A stretch of 64,000 bases of DNA, taken from CAYUMU01 sp964445985 (lineage in GTDB: Bacteria; Planctomycetota; Planctomycetia; Pirellulales; S012-138). Below, piece by piece: positions 1-7,387 of the stretch. Below the pieces are notes generated by a model that was not told the DNA's origin, searched no databases, and was given only the letters and a program-made list of their open reading frames with translations. The translations under genes and the position numbers were made by a program. Numbering within the stretch: position 1 is the stretch's first letter; each line of letters starts with the position of its first letter. Location of the stretch: contig CAYUMU010000002.1 of the NCBI GenBank assembly GCA_964445985.1, positions 62,001 through 126,000 of the forward strand, written 5' to 3'.

Positions 1-368
1 GACCTCCCAGTGCGCGCCGTCGAGGTCTATCTCGCGGATGGGATCATAACCTGCCGATTCCAACTTCCGTAGCAACGACACCAGGGGCATCGCCCCCTTC
101 GGAAGAGCATCGTGTGGACCGTCATCGCGGCGGCTAATCACGCGTCCCGATTGCGGATCCAGATGCAACTCGATGGGGCGGCCATCCTGCAGGGCTTCGA
201 TCTCCCAAACACCGTCATCGAGCGAAACCTCGGTGATCGACGTATAGGCGGAATCGAGCCCCGCTAGCACCTCCGACAGACTTCGTTGGCCCGCGTATCT
301 GGCGCCAGCCAGCATCGACGCCGTCACCAGCAACACAGGCACTCCCCAGCTCCATACCGATCGATTCA
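1..368 (-). CDS. PepSY-domain exported protein, 3' part cut by window edge
   Basis: The frame opens at an ATG at 368 and stays open to base 1, so only about 122 N-terminal residues are visible. The start MNRSVWSWGVPVLLVTASML is a short basic end followed by a hydrophobic segment, a signal peptide or anchor. Next comes a PepSY-like unit (DDGVWEIEALQDGRPIELHL, then DPQSGRVI), and a second one appears to begin at the edge (GYDPIREIDLDGAHWEV). PepSY proteins are usually periplasmic or membrane-associated and are linked to protease inhibition or metal-dependent regulation; the substrate here is unknown. A two-component sensor or metal gene could lie beyond the edge. Confidence is good for the fold, low for the role. 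Confidence 0.72.
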
Positions 369-747
369 TGACAATGCTCCCTGAAATGGGAAATCCAGGC
401 GGTTCACTACCGCCGAAACCAAGAAACACGACACTGCAAACTTACCTGACGCGGATAAAGCCACGATGAGGTGAACCTAAAATCCAATTCAGGACGGTCT
501 TTGCGAGCCAATCGCCAATCGAAATGAGCCACCACCGGCCGCGGCGTTGGTTCCGGTGCATTTGAAGCGAGAGCGAAACGGTCGTTCCGAGCAGATGGAC
601 CAATGCGACGCAGCTCGGCGGTTATCAGTTTGCGGCGCTCAGGCGTCAGGTGGGGAGGCAGAGCTTGCGGCTCCGCAAAATCACCATGAGCGCGTCTGCT
701 GCCGCCGATCTAACGGAGCCGTCAGCAGACGTAAGGCCGTCGAGTAG
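369..747. other. Intergenic stretch with no recognised gene
   Basis: This 379-base stretch lies between the divergent PepSY start and the methylase remnant. Short open frames occur on both strands, but none has a convincing start, ribosome binding site or family motif. It may contain the PepSY promoter and decayed upstream parts of the methylase gene; neither can be shown by eye. Confidence 0.5.
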
Positions 748-1047
748 GCCGATACCTGGCCAATACGAACAGAATTCAGCAATCGTATGGTCGGAATGGG
801 AACCAACGCCCTCGCCTCTTCCCTCGTCCTCGTCTGCCGCCCTCGTCCTGAAAATGCTTCGCTTGCCACTCGAAAAGACTTCCTCGCCGAAACCGCGCGC
901 GAACTCGCCTACCGGCTATACTCAATCTGTGAACGGCAAAAGTGGGCCGACGAAGCTCTGGCCTATAATGGCCTGGTGATCGCCTGGCCGGAATTGACAA
1001 AACTGGCGCTGGCCGCACGCAGTCGGCAGCCGGCGGAACGGCAATAG
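748..1047 (+). pseudogene. Remnant of a DUF1156-type adenine-specific DNA methylase
   Basis: Right after an in-frame TAG (745-747) the frame reads WPIRTEFSNRMVGMGTNALA, then SSLVLVCRPRP, then RKDFLAETAREL. These resemble the C-terminal third of long DUF1156 (Zn-ribbon adenine-specific methylase) proteins. The frame then runs into YRLYSICERQKWADEALAYN and a short tail, which resembles the extreme C-terminus of the same family. The roughly 200 or more residues normally between the two blocks are missing, as is everything upstream. I read this as a gene with a 5' loss and an internal deletion, not a functional enzyme. The full-length family is often found in defence-like islands with DUF499 ATPases; none is visible here. 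Confidence 0.6.
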
Positions 1048-1067
1048 ACTTTGGATCTGGAAGGAGT

Positions 1068-1664
1068 GTGAACGTGGCGGAGGAATACGTCAATCGCAAG
1101 GACGAACGTTATTTCCTGTATCAGGGTAAAACCCCGTCTGGAAAGCCGAAATACTTTTGTTCCCGTAAGCCGTCGGCTTCGGGCACGCCGGTCGAAGCCA
1201 TGCCCCCAGGGTATGAATGGCGCGAGAACCCGGAAAACGGGATCGTGTCGGTGCGGAAGGTCCGTGTCAGCCGAATTGCATCCTTTGAACGGGATATGCT
1301 GAGCGAGGCCATTCGCGGCCAGGCCGGCCTGAAGACCTTCATTGTCGACGTTTCGGAAGACAGCCTGGTGGCGTACATTCCGGACAGGAACCCAGACCAG
1401 GTTGCCCACATATTCGACATGCTAGGGCTCAGGGCCGAACAAATGGCGTCGATGGGGGAATGGACCGCCAAGCACGCGAATTATTCCCCCATGATGCGAT
1501 TCGTGCTGCATAACGAGGACGTACGGTCGTTCATTGTGGAACGCTGGTGTTTTCGGGGTTCCATCGACCGCTGGATATTCTTGAATGGACCAGCTCCCCT
1601 GCGGAAATTAATTGACGAATACGCGCGGCACCTGGGAGACGAGAGCTTTTTCGAACTGATGTGA
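1068..1664 (+). CDS. Conserved-looking hypothetical protein, 198 aa
   Basis: The GTG at 1068 is preceded by GGAAGGAG at suitable spacing, which decides the start. The 198-residue product is soluble, with no signal peptide or membrane segment. It opens with a short motif, FLYQGKTPSGKPKYFCSRKP, that looks like a small beta-rich module, and has an aromatic-rich C-terminal half (VERWCFRGSIDRWIFL). I do not recognise the family. It begins 20 bases after the methylase remnant on the same strand, so it could once have been co-transcribed with it. A 12-bp hairpin follows directly after the stop codon. Confidence 0.7.
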   Translation: MNVAEEYVNRKDERYFLYQGKTPSGKPKYFCSRKPSASGTPVEAMPPGYEWRENPENGIVSVRKVRVSRIASFERDMLSEAIRGQAGLKTFIVDVSEDSLVAYIPDRNPDQVAHIFDMLGLRAEQMASMGEWTAKHANYSPMMRFVLHNEDVRSFIVERWCFRGSIDRWIFLNGPAPLRKLIDEYARHLGDESFFELM

Positions 1665-1671
1665 GGACAAC

Positions 1672-1717
1672 GGATTTTGGATTGGGGAAATCCAAAATCC
1701 AAAATCCAAAATCCAAA
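1672..1717. repeat. 12-bp hairpin merged with a 7-bp tandem repeat
   Basis: GGATTTTGGATT (1672-1683) pairs perfectly with AATCCAAAATCC (1689-1700) over a 5-base loop. The right arm is part of four tandem copies of ATCCAAA (1690-1717). It starts 8 bases after the stop of the upstream gene. There is no T-run, so it is not a classical terminator; it looks like a dispersed intergenic repeat. Confidence 0.75.
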
Positions 1718-1886
1718 ATCGGAAATTGCCTGATGGATGAACGGGAGTTCAAAGACCGGACGAAGCAAGTTGCCATGCGAATTATTCGCGTGGTTGGAAT
1801 TGTTGGCGGAGTTGGAATGGGACCGGGTTGGCAAGAAGTGGCATACGATTCGATACCGGCATACAGCAAAACTGGTCCATCCATGA

Positions 1887-2696
1887 ACTGGCTTCCATGC
1901 CGAACAGTGGCGTGATGGCCAACCTCAGCTACTTTGGAAATTTGATACGAACGCGAAGGATGCCGTTCTCAAGTTCGGCGGACGCGGCACGCGTAATGAG
2001 CCGATCGGCGTGCCGGTGTTGCATGCTGGGCGGGTCTTCATCACCACGGGGGATGAACCCGAACATGGTGAAGGACCAGGGCGCATCTGGTGCATCGACC
2101 CCACAAAACGGGGCGACGTGAGCGCGGAACTGGTCGTCCAGGCCGACGATCACAAAACGATCATTCCCTACGACCGCAATCTCACCATCCAGCCCGAGCA
2201 GGGCCAGGTGGCCATCCGTAATCCCAACTCCGCGGTGATTTGGAAATATGTCGGCGTCGATCAAAACGCCAATGGCGAACTTGAGCTTCACGAACGGATG
2301 CACCGCACGTTCACTCCCGTTGTGATCGACGGCGAGTTGCTATTTGCGAGCGACTTTAGCGGCATCTTGCATTGCCTGGACGTGAAGACCGGCAAGCCGC
2401 ATTGGACCCACGACGCGCTCGCGGCGATTTGGTCGCCTCCATTCGTGGCGGACGGCAAAGTCTACCTGGCGGATGAAGATGGCGACGTCGCCATCTTTTA
2501 TGCGAGCGCGGACCCGCATGCCGCCAGCGGCACGTCCAGCAAAGAACCGGCCCCCGTGCCCGCCGAGCCTATGCCCATCGAGCCTGTGCGCGAAATCAAC
2601 CTGCTGAACAGTTGCTATACGCAGCCAACGGCCTCGAAGGGGGTGCTGTACATCGCGAACAGGTCCCATCTGTTTGCAATCCAAAACGAGCCATGA
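1887..2696 (+). pseudogene. PQQ-like beta-propeller protein, N-terminus lost
   Basis: After an in-frame TGA at 1884-1886 the frame is open to 2696. It reads LLWKFDTNAKDAVLKFGGRG, then a PVLHAGRVFITTG strand, EHGEGPGRIWCIDPTKRGDV, and two propeller blades (GILHCLDVKTGKPHWTHD; VADGKVYLADEDGD). The closing motif is NSCYTQPTASKGVLYIANRS. This matches the C-terminal two thirds of the exported PQQ-like (BamB-type) propellers common in planctomycetes, which are usually 400-600 residues with a signal peptide. No start or signal peptide lies upstream, although a GTG at 2010 could give an internal product. The most likely reading is a 5'-truncated gene. A complete relative is at 32,597-33,904. Confidence 0.65.
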
Positions 2697-2754
2697 TGCG
2701 GCTCGGGGGAAAAGTCTGTCCTCCCATTGCCAGCAAACGCAGCTGAGGGAATGC

Positions 2755-3378
2755 TCACGGTCCCTTTTTGGCTTTCTTCGTGCTTTGGCGGAGCAGCGCG
2801 CGGGCTCGGGAATCGGGTCCAAAGCGTCCATGGAGATCGTAAAGATGCTCAAGCGGATTCAAGCCGCGGCTGTCCTTCGCCAAACAATCCCCGCCGGCCT
2901 CCAAAACAAGGCGCAGACAGTCCACGGATTGACCAGCCGCCGCATAATGCAACGGAGACATTCCTTGCTTGTCGACCGCGTGAACATTGGCGCCGTGCTC
3001 CAGCAACAATTTCACCAGCCGCGGCCAGGGTGCTTGCGCGGCGCTCATCAGCAAGGTCTTCCCGGCAGCCGTGCGTAGGTCGGCGTCACCTTGGTTCGCC
3101 AGATAGTGCTCTATCTTGTCAATCCGACCAAGTTCCACATCGACAAAAATCGGGTCCTTTTCCCGCCAATTAGTCCGCTCGGGTGAAGGACGGAGTTTTT
3201 TCAGATACTCCTCAAAGCTGCCAGCCACCAGGTGGATATTCTTTCGAGGGACTTCTTCCAATACGGTGTCCCAAATATAGATTTTGCCGAAAGTGTCGCG
3301 GTCAAGCGACAGCAATATCACGTTGTTAAAGCAACTGGCGATGGGAAGCCAGCGCCAAGATAGGATTGCTATTGGGCT
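2755..3378 (-). pseudogene. SMI1/KNR4-ankyrin fusion, N-terminal half of SMI1 domain missing
   Basis: The in-frame region begins after a TGA at 3381-3379. It reads WRWLPIASCFNNVILLSL and then GKIYIWDTVLEEVP...VAGSFEEYLKKL, which is the C-terminal half of an SMI1/KNR4 (SUKH) domain. Two or three ankyrin repeats follow (GKTLLMSAAQAPWPRLVKLL; GMSPLHYAAAGQSVDCLRLV) with a short basic tail. SUKH proteins are typical immunity proteins of polymorphic toxin systems, and ankyrin repeats are another immunity fold, so this could be an immunity relic; that is inference. A complete SUKH domain needs about 60-80 more N-terminal residues, which are not in frame upstream. A GTG at 3321 could still give a 188-aa product. 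Confidence 0.55.
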
Positions 3379-3754
3379 TCATCGTTGGCATCAACAACAT
3401 CAAGTAACAGAACACCGTAACCATGCCCAGTACCCTCTTTCATCCCATCGATGATGGATCCATCCCTGATAGAGCCCGCCACGTTCAGTGAGCATAGCCC
3501 ACTCGGGTCCGGCCATCTACCGCCCCCATGCGTTCACGCTCGCACCCGTTACGTTCCCACGGCCCGATCGTCCTGGTCCAATCCCAACCGCCGCGGCCTT
3601 GGCAAAAATCGCCCGCATTGTGGCAGGCCACGGTCTGCCGTACCATTTCTAGTATCAAATTCACGCCGTGCCTGTTGTCTTCGCTGGCAGATTGCGGTTA
3701 TCCGCTCAGGGGCCGTCTTGCTTTCCTTTGCTCCTGCCGTTTTGGAGACGTGCG
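3379..3754. other. Gap without a convincing gene
   Basis: This 376-base stretch lies between the truncated SUKH-ankyrin frame and the DUF2071 gene. The missing SUKH N-terminus could be represented by out-of-frame coding on the minus strand near 3371-3480 (a stretch reading GYGVLLLDVVDANDEAQ before a TAG at 3371-3369), but I could not join the frames confidently. Nothing else is recognised. Confidence 0.4.
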
Positions 3755-4510
3755 ATGAAGATCCCGGTCGTGCGCGGCGTCATAGATCGGCGCATTTTGG
3801 TCAACTACCACGTGGACCCGAGCGTGCTGGCGCCGCTCCTGCCCGCCCCCTTTCGGCCCAAGGTCACGCGTGGCGTCGGCATGGTGGGGATTTGCCTGAT
3901 CCGCCTCAAGCACGTGCGGCCAGCCTGTTTGCCAGCCTGGCTCGGAATTTCGTCCGAGAACGCCGCGCATCGAACGGCCGTGGAGTGGGACGACCATGGC
4001 ACGGTTCGTGAAGGAGTCTACGTCCGGCGGCGTGACACGAACTCCTGGCTCAACTCCTTGGCTGGCGGTCGGCTCTTCCCAGGCATTCACCACCACGCCC
4101 GGTTCACCACCCAAGAGTCGGCGGATCGCTTTGAAGTCGGTCTTGCGAGTGATGATGGTGTCACCAGCATGTCGGTGCGCGGCCATCGTGCCGACCAGTT
4201 GCCGGCCTCCTCGGTGTTCTCCTCGCTCGAAGAGAGCTCGACGTTCTTCCAAGCAGGCTCTCTGGGCTATTCAGCGACCCCCGATCCCTCGCGGTTCCAG
4301 GGCTTGGAGCTTCGCTGTTTCAACTGGCGCGTTGAGCCGCTGGAGGTCGAGCAAGTCCGCTCCTGTTTCTTCGACGATGGGTCGCTATTCCCACAGGGTT
4401 CGATCGAGTTCGATTGTGCCTTGCTGATGCGCGGCATCGAGCATGAGTGGCACGGCCAGGCCGATCTGCATTGCGCGCAGGGGGTCCGGCCGCACCAGGT
4501 TTTGCAGTAG
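3755..4510 (+). CDS. DUF2071 (YqjF-like) protein
   Basis: The 251-residue product starts at the ATG preceded by GGAG (reading MKIPVVRGVIDRRILVNYHV). It has the DUF2071 layout: an N-terminal RRILVNYHVDP strand, PAPFRPKVTRGVGMVGICLI, a central VYVRRRDTNSWLNSLAGGRL segment, and C-terminal strands around EHEWHGQADLHC. The family adopts an acetoacetate-decarboxylase-like fold and its physiological role is unknown. No signal peptide or membrane segment is seen. It stands alone, convergent with the MoxR ternary operon; the stop codons are 93 bases apart. The last 10-15 residues look less conserved than usual, so the 3' end could carry a small frameshift, but the overall length is normal. Confidence 0.8.
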   Translation: MKIPVVRGVIDRRILVNYHVDPSVLAPLLPAPFRPKVTRGVGMVGICLIRLKHVRPACLPAWLGISSENAAHRTAVEWDDHGTVREGVYVRRRDTNSWLNSLAGGRLFPGIHHHARFTTQESADRFEVGLASDDGVTSMSVRGHRADQLPASSVFSSLEESSTFFQAGSLGYSATPDPSRFQGLELRCFNWRVEPLEVEQVRSCFFDDGSLFPQGSIEFDCALLMRGIEHEWHGQADLHCAQGVRPHQVLQ

Positions 4511-4603
4511 CCCAGGCCGCCCCTGCCGGTTTCAGCTGCTTCCATGTCACCCGCGACGATTACCGCCAGCGAAAGCCGCCCCTGCCAGAAACCATCCTCG
4601 CGC

Positions 4604-7387
4604 TCACGCCAGTTCGTAGACTTCCACCCGTCCGTCCTGTCGGGCGATGCCAAACTGATCGACGTACGGAGACGACAAGATCGCCAAAGGGGGCGACCGT
4701 CGGGCGGTGGTCATCTCGCCGACCAGCTCGAGTTTGCCGTTTTGGGTTCCATAAACCTGGCCGTCGGTCGCGTTGGCTGCAATCAAGTAGCCACCGCGGT
4801 TGATGGCGGCCAGCGGCGATGCCAGCTCCGTGGCGAAGGCCTCGCAATGATCGTCGGCCGGGTCGTCCCAAAAAATGCGCCCGCCGCTCGCAAAGGTAAC
4901 CGCCATCCGATTGCGGCGATGAGGAAGCGATCCGCAGAGCGTCTCAATCCGTTCGGGGAAGGTAATGCTGGTGGTTCGGCCCTCGGTTCCCATCATCAGC
5001 AGCACGTTATTCAGCCCCAGGTATACGTTCTTGTGGGCATGGCACGGAATGTGCAAATGGGCGGTCCTTTCGAAGAGCGGGGACGCCTCCCGCGGAATCT
5101 GAACGGATCGCGATTGAATCAGTTCATTGGCAGTGCTGGTGCCGTACAGGATCAGTTCGTTCGACGGTTGTAACTCCAAATGCCAGGTTGTTCCGCTGGC
5201 GGAACGGGTTGCGCCGATGATCGGGTTATTGAAAACAGGCAAGTTCGCCAGGCTGGTGGTCGTGGGAAACCCATCCGTTGCCGGAAAGAGATCCTCCTTG
5301 CCGGGCGGCCGCCAGAGGGAGCCCAGAATTTGAACCATCAGACTTTGGTCGTCGTCGGGCCGAACCAGCAGCAAAATGGGCAGTTCGCGGTCGCGGTGAT
5401 CGAGCGGGAAACGCCGGTCGCACACTTCAACGCGGCCTTCCCAATTGCCACGGGCCAAACATAGCTGGCCGGAATCAATTGCAACGCCTGCCGCGAAAAT
5501 GGTACTTCGGCTCCAGGCGAACGATTTCCAAAGAATTCCCATCTCGTGGGGGATCTCGATCGTCCGGAGCAAATTGAGCCTGCGCCGGTGTTTAGGCGGC
5601 AATTTTGGCGGCGTGGGGGCCCGCTGGCTGATCTGCTTCAGGTAACGCTGGCAGTCGCGCGACAGCAAACGATCTTCGGGCGCCAGCCGCCCGATGGCGG
5701 CCAGCAACTGTTTGCTGACCGGGACCGTGGCCAGCGGCAAGGTTTGCGATACCACGACCCGCGTGGCATCCGCGGCGCGCGCGCGAACCGTGGCATCGGG
5801 GTACTTGCCGCTCTCTTCCGCCAGAATGTCGGCCAGCCGCGCGCGTTGCAACTCGCCGATCGGCGCCTCAACCAACTGCTCGCAGCGAGCCGCGGAATCG
5901 GCATGACGCCCCAATCGGGCGAGGATGCCGAACACCCGTTGCAGGCATTCCCGCGACTGCTCCGAATGGGGCCAACCGTTCTCTAATGTGGCCAGCGCGC
6001 GCTGCGGCTCGTGCAGCTTTTCATCATAAATGCGCGCGGCGGAGAGCCGGTCCCCCCGGATCTGATGGGCTTCAATCTCGTCGTGATAGAACCTGGCGGC
6101 GCGATCCAACTGGTTGAGCCGGGTGCAGAGGTCGCCTGCCCGCTCTTGCCAACGCAACTTCACCAGCAACTCGATTGCCTCGTCCCACAGCCCTCCCTGT
6201 TCCAGGCACTCCACGGCGGCAGCGGGCTGTTTCAGACGCTGCTCGTAGAGCACGGCTGCCTCACGCCAGTGTCGCCCGCTGGAAAGGGTGCTCGCCGCGG
6301 CGGAGAGATCCCCCAACAATTCGGCGAAGATATAGGCCGCGCGTCGGTGCCGGCCCAAGCGGATTTCTCGATCGGCCAGTTCCCGATAGCGGGTGGTGAG
6401 TCGTCGCCGGTACTCTGCCTCGATTTCCCAAGCGTCGGCCGGTTCCCCGCCGCCGAGTCGTTGTAAACTGAAGTTCACAGTTCGCTCCCCCAACCTGCCC
6501 GAGGGCGGGGCCGTACCGCGATGACGGTTGTCCCCCAGCGGCAGCGCATAGCGCAATCCCTGATCGGGGTCTTTTTCCAACAGGTGCATCAAGCGGGCAA
6601 TCTCTTTATTGCGCGCGGCGTCGAGCGATTCTTGCATCTTCTGCAAGTGGCGCTGCGCCCAATTCTCCAGCTTATCAATCCAGGTGGGATGGTCGGCATG
6701 GGCCGGCGCCCGCGCTGCCATGAAACGGACGGTGCGCGCCAGCCACGAGGTCAGCGTGCGCGAGATGCCGGCCCCCGGCCGAGACGACGCCTCGTTGGGG
6801 CTGGGAGGCAATTGATCCGCCTGCGGAGCATCGCGGCCGATGTCGCCTCGGCTTTGTTCCAACATAACTTCCACGTTCAAGCCTTGCTCGGGCAGGAGCG
6901 AAACCAGCCGGCTCGCAAAGGCCAGGCCGGGTTGAGCCAGCCCCCAATCGCGCGTTTGTGGCGGAGCCATCCGCAGCAAATCCGCGATCCCCAGCGCATC
7001 ACCAGGCTCGAAGGCGACCAGGCCCGTCGCCGGGTTCCAAACGTACACATACTCCGACGACAGCAGGCCATCGAGATCGTGGGGGGTAAGTTGGGGATCG
7101 AATCGGCTTCCCGCTGGCACGAACAAACGCGGGGCCGCCCGAACGTAGGGCACGGTTTGCGGCGACGTGCGGGGCACTCCCCCGCTGCCCACGGTAATCA
7201 GCACGCCGCGCGGCCGGCGGTTTGCAACTGCTTGGGGAAGCACGTAAAGCCGCAAGCTGGCATGGGGCACGGCCCAGTTTTCAATTTCGCGCAACCAGTC
7301 CGCAGGCTCGCCCCCGCGCAAATACCAGCCCGCTACGGGCCGATCGTCGTGCAGAAGAGGTCGGAGGGAAACAGGTACGGTAATCAT
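4604..7387 (-). CDS. bpX6-like / TPR-like / beta-propeller protein of MoxR ternary system
   Basis: The start is fixed by the ATG at 7387-7385, whose last bases form ATGA with the stop of the gene before it; longer upstream extensions only shadow that gene. The 927-residue product begins with a roughly 160-residue bpX-type domain (RPLLHDDRPVAGWYLRGGEP ... GLVAFEPGDALGIADLLRMA). A helical, partly coiled-coil stretch follows around 210-290 (WIDKLENWAQRHLQKMQESL). Next is an alpha-solenoid of TPR-like hairpins around 320-480 (AAYIFAELLGDLSAAASTLS; AAVLYEQRLKQPAAAVECLE). The last ~370 residues are strand-rich and read as a beta-propeller. In the known systems these proteins are thought to sense or bind a target while MoxR and vWA partners remodel it. 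The bpX6 label is from memory of the family. Confidence 0.78.
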   Translation of the reverse strand: MITVPVSLRPLLHDDRPVAGWYLRGGEPADWLREIENWAVPHASLRLYVLPQAVANRRPRGVLITVGSGGVPRTSPQTVPYVRAAPRLFVPAGSRFDPQLTPHDLDGLLSSEYVYVWNPATGLVAFEPGDALGIADLLRMAPPQTRDWGLAQPGLAFASRLVSLLPEQGLNVEVMLEQSRGDIGRDAPQADQLPPSPNEASSRPGAGISRTLTSWLARTVRFMAARAPAHADHPTWIDKLENWAQRHLQKMQESLDAARNKEIARLMHLLEKDPDQGLRYALPLGDNRHRGTAPPSGRLGERTVNFSLQRLGGGEPADAWEIEAEYRRRLTTRYRELADREIRLGRHRRAAYIFAELLGDLSAAASTLSSGRHWREAAVLYEQRLKQPAAAVECLEQGGLWDEAIELLVKLRWQERAGDLCTRLNQLDRAARFYHDEIEAHQIRGDRLSAARIYDEKLHEPQRALATLENGWPHSEQSRECLQRVFGILARLGRHADSAARCEQLVEAPIGELQRARLADILAEESGKYPDATVRARAADATRVVVSQTLPLATVPVSKQLLAAIGRLAPEDRLLSRDCQRYLKQISQRAPTPPKLPPKHRRRLNLLRTIEIPHEMGILWKSFAWSRSTIFAAGVAIDSGQLCLARGNWEGRVEVCDRRFPLDHRDRELPILLLVRPDDDQSLMVQILGSLWRPPGKEDLFPATDGFPTTTSLANLPVFNNPIIGATRSASGTTWHLELQPSNELILYGTSTANELIQSRSVQIPREASPLFERTAHLHIPCHAHKNVYLGLNNVLLMMGTEGRTTSITFPERIETLCGSLPHRRNRMAVTFASGGRIFWDDPADDHCEAFATELASPLAAINRGGYLIAANATDGQVYGTQNGKLELVGEMTTARRSPPLAILSSPYVDQFGIARQDGRVEVYELA

